A DNA stretch of 64,000 nucleotides, from the NCBI GenBank assembly GCA_951799425.1, contig OX637394.1, positions 35,004,001 through 35,068,000 on the forward strand, read 5' to 3'. Every line of letters begins with the position of its first letter. Position 1 is the first letter of the stretch. Below, one piece after another: positions 55,058 through 64,000 of the stretch. A model generated the notes under the pieces. The model saw only the letters and a program-made list of their open reading frames with translations. It was not told where the DNA came from and searched no databases. The stretch comes from Ilex aquifolium (Eukaryota > Streptophyta > Magnoliopsida > Aquifoliales > Aquifoliaceae). The translations under genes were made by a program, and so were the position numbers.

Positions 55058-56300
55058 ATGGCCATTACAACCAGAGCCTTGAATCAAAAAAGAGAAAATG
55101 ATGATCAACCACGTTACGACGAGGTCTTGCCCCCGCCATCAAACCCTGAAATGCGGCTACTGGAGACTATGCAGTTGTTGGTAAATCAAAATCAACAAAT
55201 CCTCTAATTGATACTCGCTTGGCACCTTGGGGCCGGGCCCCAACAGCCAAGAGGGGCAACGCCCCAGGCATCTCATCTCTGCGCGCCCCGACTCCCTTTC
55301 CTCATGTGTCTGCTCAATCCTCCCATGCTGACGACCTTCCATTCCATGTTGACGACCTTCCGTTCCAAGAAGAAGAGGGGGATACACAACACATGGATCA
55401 TGAAAGCCACTACAACAACCCTGAAGGTGTCCCCAACCACTGCGAATAGAAGATCAAGGAAGTACATAACCAACTAGGCGACGTCTTCAACGCTATGAAG
55501 GTGAGAGAGTCGGAAACATTCGAGCACCTTGTGAGGTGCACTGATACACCATTCGTAGGTGATGTGGCCAACTACTCCCTTCCACCAAAGTTTAGAATGC
55601 CAACTATGGAAGTTTTTGATGGCTCGAAAGATCCACTAGACTACCTTGACACCTATAAATACCTTATGCAGCTACATAACATAATAGATGAGATTATGTG
55701 CAGGGCTTTTCCTATCACCCTCTACGGGTCTCTACACTAGTGGTTTGTGAAACTTATACTAGCGTCCATAAATTCTTTTGTTGAACTAAGCAAATCCTTT
55801 ATTTCCCGCTTCATAGGAGGACGCTGACACCAGAAGCTTGTTGCCCACTTGCTCAGCATTAAGCAAGACTGGGATGAAAGCCTAAGGAGTTATCTTACTC
55901 ATTTTAACGAGGAGCCCTCCAGATTGAAGAGCCAGATAAAAAAGTCACCATGATTGCCTTCATAAGTGGCCTGCCCTCATCTAGTTTTTTTGTTTTCTAT
56001 TTTGAAGCGCCCGCCAAAGAGCATGCCAAAATTACTGTCAAAAGCAAAGAAATACATGAACGCCGAGGACATCACCAAAGCCAGGCAAGATGAGTCCTCA
56101 TGTGGAGGGGAGAAGAGAAAAGAGTCCCGTGAAGACAAGACAGAGATCGAGACCAAAAGGGGCAGGACAGAGAGGGTGTAAGCTAAAGACCGCCTTGGCT
56201 CTATGTCTCAGAGGGAGCGGTAGGCCTTCATGCCACTCAACACCTCAATTGAGCATATTATACTCCAAATTCAGGACGACCCTGGAGTGTGCTGGCCAGG
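55058..56300 (+). pseudogene. Tat-type gag, broken
   Basis: ATG at 55058 (MAITTRALNQKRENDD...) with a stop near 55205. After shifts, 55495-55740 reads VRCTDTPFVGDVANYSLPPKF, SKDPLDYLDTYKYLMQLH and CRAFPITLYGSLH*WFVKL. Then come FISRFIGGR and LLSIKQDWDESLRSYLTHFNEE near 55800-55920. This is the gypsy gag core. A charged Lys/Arg/Glu-rich region follows to about 56200. It is joined at about 56300 to a LINE fragment in the opposite direction, so pol is missing. Confidence 0.8.
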
Positions 56301-57560
56301 AAAAATGAAATCTGCCCCAAACCATAGGAACTCAAATAAGTACTAACGCTTCCACCACGACTAATTTTGAGATTATTTACCTGAACCCCAGAAATCATAT
56401 CTAATCCATTACACAACACCTTTTCCAAACCATGTTCTTCCTGCCTTATAGCCAGACTGGAGTCTGCTCCCTTAACACCCAAGGAAGTAGGCATATACAT
56501 AGGATTAGTAGGCGGGCAACTGCTCTTCTAATAATTGCATAGGAGTTAACTCATTAACTGCTCCCACCAGATGAACACTGGAATCAGTTGCCCAGAAACC
56601 ATGCTTAACAACAAGAATTGATTTACTAACAATGGAATTTAACCAAGAGCCAAATTCATCACTTCAAAGTCCAGAATTTGATAATGCCAATTTCATTTAA
56701 GGGAATTGCTTCAAAACATGCCTCGAAAACACACATGCAAAAGCCTTTCATACTGGAACAAAGCAAAACATGAATCACCACTTGGAACACGAAACATAAT
56801 CCCTCTCCTTAAAGGTTCCAAGGTATTGATCTGTGCCCTAATACAAAAAAAATTCAAGCCTCCATCAGTAGAAGCACAAATTTTACCAGTCTCGTTCTAT
56901 TTAAACTACTAGCAATCTTCATAGCAACTTCCTTCGTGCAACACTCTCTTGGAATTCCCATCGCATGAACTCAAAATAAAGTTGTATCAAAATTGATTTG
57001 ACTTAAGTTTGTATTCTTTGCCCATTTTTGAAAAATAATAAGTTGATTATCAAAACACATGGGACCCACACAAATTACTTTCGAAGCCTCCTTTTGTTCC
57101 TTAAAAAAGTATTGAAAGATATTAGATTTGATTTTGATCACACGCAGATATTTACAGCCCTAAACAGACGACATTGTTTTTCTTAGGGCTAATGGATTGA
57201 TATGCTTCTCAGATAGAATCTTACCAAAGACACTCGTTTCACAATCAGAAATACCATCAACAATATCTGAAGAAGCAATGTCAAGAACAAAGCTTTCTTC
57301 TGCAGTTAGAGAAAAGGATTTCAACTTTTCGAAAAAATGTTCATCCATAATGGAAAAAAAGGGTAGAATAAAATGTGAATCAAAAAAGAAGAAAACAACA
57401 GATTCGAAGAAAAGAAATCAGAAAAATAGAAAAAAGGAAAAGGTAAAAACTAAGGCTATGTAAGATATGCACTTCACATTAGAGAAGAAGCCACAAGAAC
57501 GAAACCTCCATCATGATGAATGAGAGAGAGAAAATGACTTCCATATGAAACCTAAGGAGA
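56301..57560 (-). pseudogene. LINE ORF1 fragment (DUF4283-like), L1-type
   Basis: On the - strand from 57348: MDEHFFEKLKSFSLTAEE, SVFGKILSEKHINPLALRKTM, then in shifted frames VWVPCVLIINLLFFKNGQ and FEFMRWEFQESVARR. This matches the pattern 'alsvfGKilsdk.in..al...m...W' and 'gpW.fdnqllvl..w' of plant LINE ORF1 proteins. Many stops. No endonuclease or RT follows, so only the 5' part survives. The A-rich + strand at 57348-57465 is the LINE 5' leader. Confidence 0.65.
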
Positions 57561-57589
57561 GGAGCATATGTTGAGTCGTCTTTTATGAA

Positions 57590-58092
57590 TTGATTGTTAC
57601 TTGGATGAATTTGGATGTTAATATAATTTGATGAATTGAATGTTAATTAGATTATTTGAATGTTACTTTTATGAATTTGGATGTTAATATAATGTAAATT
57701 TAATGAATTGGATGTTAATTGGATAAAATCTAAAGTTGAATGTTAATTTGATGAATTGAATGAAATTTAATATTAATTTGATGAATTTGAATGTTAATTT
57801 ATTGTTAATTTTATTAATTGAATGTTATTTTGATGAAAATGAATATAAATTTGATAAATTGAATTCTAATCGGAAGAATTTGGATGTTAATATGATGTTA
57901 ATTTGATGAATTAAATGGTATTGGATAAAATTGCATGTAAACTTTGTTGATTTGATGTATTGAATGTTTATTGGATGATTTAGGTTGTTAATTTGATGAA
58001 TTGAGTGTTAATTGGATAAATTAAATATTAATTTGGTGTTAATTTGATGAAATGAATTTTAATTCGATAAATTTGAATGTTAATTTGATGAA
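57590..58092. repeat. AT-rich degenerate minisatellite
   Basis: Built from GATGTTAATTTGATGAATTGAATGTTAATTGG-like words, about 16-base sub-units (GAATTTGGATGTTAAT, GATGAATTGAATGTTA), 500 bases long. Confidence 0.8.
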
Positions 58093-58626
58093 TTTAGGGT
58101 TAATTTCACTAGAGGTCCCCAAAGTAAGGGATTTGTCTTATTTTGCTCCATAATATTTCAAATTGCATTATTTTAGTCCCCGAAGTATTGAATATATCTC
58201 TATGTGGTTCTTTAGGCAGATAGCATCCAGACTGCTAACGATTTTTTATCATCAACTTATCACATGATACCTAAATATAAACAAAAAAACATTTGGGTAG
58301 CTTTTGACAAAAAAGTGTAATATGGGAAGTTCTTGTCCAAAATTTGGATAGCTCATGATTAAAACTGTGAAATTTGGGTAGCTCTTTGACAAAAATTTGG
58401 GTAAACTTTTAGTCAAGATTTATACAAATTATTTTTTTGCCCATATTTAGGTATCACGTGACAAATTTATGATAAAAAATCGTTAGCAATCTGGACGCTG
58501 TCTGCTTGAGGGACCACATAGAAACATATTCAATATTTCAGGGACTAAAATGATGCAATTGAAATATAGGGGACCAAATAAGACAAACCCCATACTCTGT
58601 GGACCTCCAATGCAATTAACCCTAAA
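58093..58626. mobile_element. Foldback/MITE-like element with long terminal inverted repeats
   Basis: The left arm TTTAGGGTTAATTTCACTAG... and the complement of the right arm TTTAGGGTTAATTGCATTGG... pair for about 190 bases at about 80% by eye. They share GTTTGTCTTATTT, TATTGAATAT and GCTAACGATTTTTTATCAT. The loop of about 150 bases has repeated TTTGGGTAGCT. No clear target-site duplication, no ORF. Confidence 0.8.
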
Positions 58627-59871
58627 AACACGAATTTAACAACATAAATGGAATCTCACCATCCTAATTAACATAGAACCGTACCCTTCCTTGCTCGAAT
58701 TTAGGTCCTACAAATTTTTGGATTTTTCTAAGCTCATTTTCTCTCTCTAACTTTTTTCTTCTCTCCCTCTCTCTTCTTTGATGTTTCTCCCTCATGCTAA
58801 TGACTAGCAAAGCCTAAGTCTCCCCCCCAAGCAGCTGGGTGGAAGACATACGACTAGAAGCTCTAGAAGCAACCAGCAAGCAACTCTCAAGGAGCTGACC
58901 ATGCAATGACAATTTGGTAATTTTTACCAAATTCTAAAAATTAATCTTAAATATTTACTTTTTTAATTTTTTTATAATTACATACATATTAAAACAACCC
59001 TATAAAATTATTCCTTTAATTTTTAAAGTTCAATTTAACCTCTAATTTCATCCTCGAATTTTATTCCCGCAACCTTAACTCTCTAGTATGTGCTAACCCT
59101 ATTTCGTCCAAATCCGCGTTTTGGCTCGTTTTCACTTCATCAGCTACACTTCTAACCCAAATCTAACACCTTATACATCACCAAAACCCCCCACACACAC
59201 TCTGGAGCTATCGATTCCTAGTTCGAATATTCGGACTCTCAACCCCTAATCGATCTTGCACTCAATCTTGACCGAATCTTCGTTCTCTGAAAACCAGGTC
59301 GTTACATGTGCTTCACACACACACACACACACACACACCTATTACTTTGGATTATAAGCCTTGCTCTCGTTACCAGGGGATTTCTATCCTTGATTTAGAA
59401 GTTTAGCTTGCAAGGTTTCCAACCTGTGTATTGCTCCTCCCTACCCTTCAAGAGTATTTCACTGAGTTTTTTTGGTAATTTCAACTATGTTTTCTTTTCT
59501 TTTTATTTTTGGTGGTTAGCCAAGTTGATCCCCAACAATCCTAGGTGGGACTAGGTCTTTTTCCAATGAAAGGTAGGTCCCAAGCTTTCCATGCCCTTTA
59601 CTGAGATGGGCGCCTTCATTTGGGATACCCTTTTCTCTTCAACCTTATGATAAAGGTATCTCACATAAAGGCTTGGTTTCTCCAAGTTAACTTACTTGAG
59701 GTTAGAGATTATTGCCCATTATGAAACTTTTTGTGAGAAATGAGATTTTATTGAACTTATTCCCAAATAAGAAAGATTACATTAATTCACTAGCTAAAGA
59801 AAAGGAGCAAAGAAAACCTTTAAGAAGGTGGTGGAGTGATGTCCTTATTTGAGTTTTCCATAAGCTGAACC
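58627..59871. other. No gene seen; (CA)n tract at 59314-59338
   Basis: AT-rich DNA with a pyrimidine-rich stretch (58735-58790) and a CA microsatellite. The right part is the likely 3' non-coding region of the Tat-type element whose pol ends at 59872. Confidence 0.5.
59314..59338. repeat. (CA)n microsatellite
   Basis: Twelve uninterrupted CA units. Confidence 0.95.
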
Positions 59872-60534
59872 TTACTGGAAATATTCCTTCAGATGTTCTA
59901 CATTCCAAGCATGTGTTAATTGTCTTCCATCCAAGGTGCGGAGTTCGTAGGTATCGAACCTCACCATCCAGATGATCTGATAGGGACCTTCCTAATTTGT
60001 ACTCATCTTTCCTTATTTGGGATCTCTAGAAGCTAGAGTCACGTTCTTTTGTTGTAGTACTTGGCAGTTTGGCTTTGGTAAGTGGCCACCATAGCCTCGG
60101 TTCTAAAGGCTAAGGAGAATGGGGTTTCTCCCATTGGGGATCTTACTATTGTTCGATAGGCCCATAAGATGCTGGGAAGCTCCTCTACCCACAACCCCTT
60201 TGAGACTTCCAACCTTGTCTTCAATCCTTCAAATAAGGTTTTAATGGTGACTTCAGCCTATCCGTTAACCTATGGGTAGATGGGGGATGAGTAATAACTT
60301 TGAATCCCCAAGTTAGAATAGAATTCTTTGAAGGTGCCATTGTCAAACTGTTTTCCATTATTAGTTAAGAGAACTTTGGGCACTCAAAAGCGAAAAATTA
60401 TGGATCTCCACACGAAACCCTAAGCTTTTGTTTCGGGATCGTGGCTAGCGGCTCAACTTCTGACCACATAGTGAAGTAGTAAGTGGAAACTACTGTAAAT
60501 CTATCTTGCCCTTTGTCAATTGGCAGAGGACCTA
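59872..60534 (-). pseudogene. Tat-type integrase, C-terminal half, broken
   Basis: Reads leftward from the solo-LTR junction: GPLPIDKGQ, DRFTVVSTYYFTMWSEVEPLAT, LLTNNGKQFDN and GLKTRLEVSKGLWVEELPSILWAYRT with GETPFSLAFRTEA. It ends at the TAA at 59872-59874 after LTHAWNVEHLKEYFQ, the usual Tat-type end. Frameshifts near 60400 and stops near 60270 and 60225 inactivate it. Confidence 0.8.
60530..60534. repeat. Target-site duplication ACCTA, left copy (solo LTR in Tat pol)
   Basis: ACCTA here and at 62443-62447, exact. Both sit within the integrase phrase DIVG/GPLP. Confidence 0.88.
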
Positions 60535-62442
60535 TGATTGATTGATAATTACGTCGTTCCTAATCTCGTAACATCACCCTCACCCTCAATGTGTGTATGT
60601 GGCTTATAGTGATGGGGGAGTGTCACTCTCCCTCCAGATGATGCAAAAGATTAGGAAACAACAACAAAATGGATGTGAATGGAAATGTGATGAACAAAAT
60701 AGATGGAATGAAATGCGGGTGTGTGAACAAAAGCGCTCCCCAATCGAAATGAGTCTTTTGTGGTCGTGTGTTTTACTTGGAAATATTCCAAGGTCGTCTC
60801 CTCAGGGAAGGAAAGGGAGTTTTGTGAAAGTGATTTTGCAAAAGTGAAAAGAAAGTGTAAAATCTTGTATTTGTGTTTTGTGGTTGTGTTTATGTATGGA
60901 AAATGCAAGAAAACAATGTTGGCTAATCCAAAGGAAGTCACTCCAATAGGACTACCATTTCAACTCCAATCCCTCCTTAACTCCGATAGAGCATGAATGA
61001 ACAATTGATTCGGGGGAAGCTAGGGATGAGGTTGGTGATGATCTAAGAATAAACCGTGACAAGTCTACGGAATATCAAAGGCACCAATTCATCCACTCTC
61101 AACCCTGTCAAACCGAACCATTGGACTCTTAAGGGAGGGAGGAGAATGAGTTAAAATGGAATCCCCAAGAGAAATTTTCCCTTGGATTTACCAACTTAAA
61201 TCTAACTACTCATGGTAAAATGAAAGACAAGCATAATAATGTAAATGGATATAATGAAGACATGAAGCATGAAGCATGAAACTTAACTCAAAGCAAGAAA
61301 TCTTAAACTAAGGAGAAAAATATTCAATACCCATTTTAAGCTTGAAAAATGAAGAACTTGAGCAACAATGGTGAAATGTAAATGGTGTATTGAAACTTGC
61401 AAAGTACTTGAAATAAATGAGATTAAAGACAATAAATGAAGCTTACAAGGTTCTTACATTAAACTACAAGTGAAAGAGTGGAAGAAAAATGCAAAAACGT
61501 CACTTTGAGCACTATTCATCATCTTCCCCCTTGGAGCTTTCTATATCTAATCCTAAGCTTAGGTAGCCAACCCCTTTTCTTGTGTGTTGAATGTTGAATG
61601 TATATTGGAGAGTGAAAGCCTTGAATTTCGTCCATGGAGGGTCCCCTTAGGTGTGTGCAGGTCTTACACCAAAGAGGGGCTGAGTTGATTGCCTTGGACA
61701 AGCTAGGACAACACCCCCATGGTAGCCCACTTCCCTCCCATGCCTTCTTCAATGCAAAGCCTCCAAAGTCCTCCAAATGTGTAAGGGAAGCATGTGCTTG
61801 TGTAAGATAATGTTGGGGAGCAAGTGGGAGAAGATTAGGTGGGACCCCCAAGCCGCAAAGTTGAGTTGCAGGCTGTTTTTCGCATTCTGGGCAAGACCTT
61901 CCGGAAGAACGATGACAACCTTCCGGAAGGTTTAACCTACTGGAATCTGGTGACAGCTCTGGACCAGTTTTGGTAGAAAAATAATAAATTTTGATCCAAC
62001 CGTTGGATTGAGCTGAAATTTTGACACAATAAAAAGGACATCCATATCTACAACTTTCATGTTTTGTACGTTTTCAAATTTGAAGTAGATCATGGTCAAA
62101 ATTTAGAAAAACAGTGGTACAGTGTCAAAATTACGAATTCCAGTGGGCTAAACCTTCCGGAAGGTCTTCATAAACCTTCCGGAAGGTCTTCATCCAAAAT
62201 GCATTTTTCTTGATTTCTTTACCTTCCAAGCCTCTCAATCCTCATTTCATGAGTCCACCACTTCACCTCACATCCAACATAGTTGCAAAGTCCTAAAATC
62301 CATCATTTAAGCTATCAAAACATGCAACATCAAAATATCAACATTATTCACAACTTTGGCTAACACTAAGTACTTAAATGCAAAAGTTGAATTAAAATGC
62401 ATATAATGAGGCCATCAAATATGCAATATTTTGCTCTCATCA
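60535..62442 (-). mobile_element. Solo LTR (1.9 kb), Athila/Tat-type, inserted in Tat pol
   Basis: In + orientation it starts TGATTGATTGATAATT and ends TTTTGCTCTCATCA, between exact ACCTA duplications. On the - strand it is homologous to the LTR split between 2587-3767 and 15528-16035. TTCCGGAA palindromes at 61896-62188 lie 255-550 bases from its start. No internal coding sequence. Confidence 0.88.
61896..62188. repeat. Four TTCCGGAA palindromes in the solo LTR
   Basis: ACCTTCCGGAAGAA at 61896, AACCTTCCGGAAGGTT at 61917-61932, AACCTTCCGGAAGGTC at 62151-62166 and 62173-62188. Confidence 0.88.
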
Positions 62443-64000
62443 ACCTACTATGTCAATGTCCCATTGTCCAAAAGGCCATGAACTAGTCATTGGGGTGAGT
62501 TCTTGTGGAGGGTCTTAAGGATGTTAGTAAACCTCTAGTATTTGTCATAGCTACGCGAGAACATAATGACATCCTTTTGCATAGTGGGCCAATAATATCC
62601 TTGACAAAGGGCCTTATAGGCTAGAGCTCTCCCTCCAGAATGGTTGCCATAGATTCGTTCATAGATCTCACTATGCACATATCGAGCATCTTCTGGCTCT
62701 AGGAAGTGTAGGTATAGTAGAGAGAAACCTAATTTGTATAAAGCTCCTTCTGTTATTGCATACTTACTAGCCCTTTGACAAAGTCTCTAGGATTTTGCCC
62801 TATTCGATGGCTAAGTTTCTTGTATCAAATATTTAATGAGAGGATAAGTCTAGCCTTCCTTGTGTTGAATTTCTTTTACTTCACCATCCCTATCCTCTAT
62901 GTTGGACTTTGGGAGGAGTTCAATAGGGAACACACAAAGAAGCTCGTTCTGAAGAGATGAGGCTAGGCGGCCCAATGAATCAACATGAGATTTTTTTGCT
63001 TATGTAATTTGTTCTATCGCAAAACTCTCGAACTTAAAAACCTGCTCCTTATATTGGACAGGTGGGCTACCATCCTTTTATATTTTGCTTCATACTCCCC
63101 CTAACATGCGTGACTACTAACTGAGAATCTACCTTATATTGCGTATTCCTTGCTTCATGAGAAAGTGCCACCTTGAACGCAACCAATAGTGCTTCATATT
63201 TGGCCTCATTATTTGAGTCCTTGAATCCAAATATGAGGGAAAATTGCATTTTCAACTGATTTGGGGAAACCAGAATAAACTCAGCACCTCCTTCACCTAT
63301 GTTAGAGGAGCCTTTGGTATAAAGGACCCAATTCCTTAGCACTTCAAGGACTAAAATAGCTCATTCTTTCTCTTGAGCTATGCATTCCATGATAAAGTCT
63401 GCCAACACTTGTCCTTTGATGGAGGTTCACGTTGGTAGGTTATATCAAATTCTCCTAACTCGATTGCTCACTTAGCTAACCTTCCACACCTTGGGCCTCT
63501 ATAGGATTTGTATGATAGGAGAATCTATCATGATTATGATTATATAAGCTTGAAAAATAAGGGTGTAGCTTTTGGATCACTGTTACTAAGGCTAGGGCCA
63601 CATTTTCTAGCCTTGAGTACTTGGTCTCAACTCCTTTAATAATCTGGTTGGTCTAATATACTAGCTTCTTAACTCCTTGATCCTCCTTCACCAAGGCAGA
63701 GCTAGTGGCTGCTTCTGATAAAACAAGATAAAGATATAGTTTCTCTCCAAGTATAGCCCCGGATAAGTGTAGTGCAACCCCAAAATATTTGGTTAGCTTT
63801 TCGAAAGCTAATGTGCACTCTGGAGTCCAATAAAAGGGTTTCTTCCTCAATGTTTTGAAGAAAGACAAACCCTTATCATTGGATCTAGAGACAGACTTGT
63901 CGAGTGCTGCCACCCTTCCTATTAAGCATTGTACCTCATTTGTTTTGTGAGGTGGGTGTATCTCTAGGAGGGCTTGGATTTTAAGTGGGTTTGCTTCTAT
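62443..64000 (-). pseudogene. Tat-type pol: RT end, RNase H and integrase start, broken, runs off the window
   Basis: 63913-63653 reads MAALDKSVSRSNDKGLSFFKTL and FYWTPECTLAFEKLTKYF, GEKLYLYLVLSEAATSSALVKED (RT end, connection). 63342-63067 reads WVLYTKGSSNIGEGGAEFILVSP, FGFKDSNNEAKYEALLVA and SQLVVTHVRG (RNase H; the first catalytic Asp of YTDG is Lys). 63000-62450 holds the integrase zinc region (GGRALAYKALCQGYYWPTM) and ends TPMTSSWPFGQWDIDIVG at the solo LTR. Stops and shifts occur throughout. The N-terminal part of pol lies beyond 64000. Confidence 0.8.

Noticed and set aside
55157..55477. Overlapping ORFs on both strands near the Tat gag start
   Set aside because: They are shadows of the decayed, Pro-rich gag N terminus.

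Overview
This window is nuclear DNA of a flowering plant, almost certainly a eudicot. The evidence is one spliced NAC transcription-factor gene with GT-AG introns, surrounded and filled by plant LTR retrotransposons (Ty3/gypsy Tekay-, Tat- and Athila-like; Ty1/copia), hAT-type DNA transposons, a LINE fragment and microsatellites. I cannot name the species. No tRNA, rRNA or CRISPR array was seen.

Layout. (1) 1-16.0 kb is a nest of three elements. A decayed Athila/Tat-type gypsy element on the + strand (ORF 979-2267, 3' LTR from 2587) is split by a complete Tekay-type chromovirus (3768-15522, - strand, TSD GAGTG). The gag of that element is split in turn by a 2.1-kb solo LTR (10665-12781, TSD GCCAT). 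(2) 16.0-18.1 kb is intergenic and promoter DNA with an 18-G run and a CCA-rich minisatellite. (3) 18165-49972 is the only host gene I can support. It is a membrane-tethered NAC factor of the NAC089/NAC060/NTL8 type, with four exons coding for about 395 residues spread over 31.8 kb. Intron 1 (6.7 kb) holds a young, short gypsy element that codes only for gag and protease (19974-22969). Intron 2 (23.7 kb) holds a copia element (26133-34644) carrying a Tekay-related solo LTR (29722-32516), a Tat-like region with antisense ORFs (about 35376-40803), a second copia element lacking integrase and carrying a 946-bp tandem duplication (42069-47705) with a hAT element inside it (45484-46627), and a patch that may be organellar. 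(4) 50.0-54.0 kb holds the NAC 3' flank and a hAT-like element of about 3 kb (50926-53984) with a nested solo LTR and a two-level tandem repeat. (5) 54.0-64.0 kb is a mosaic of remnants: a copia end, a Tat-type 5' LTR plus gag, LINE ORF1, an AT-rich minisatellite, a foldback element, and a Tat-type pol (- strand) split by a 1.9-kb solo LTR (60535-62442, TSD ACCTA).

How it fits together. Despite about 30 kb of intron, the NAC reading frame, splice sites and C-terminal membrane anchor look intact, so the gene is probably functional. The three intronic LTR elements with recognisable sense coding capacity all lie antisense to it. Boundaries and target-site duplications were read directly from the sequence. 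Clade names come from recalled protein motifs and were not checked by a database search.
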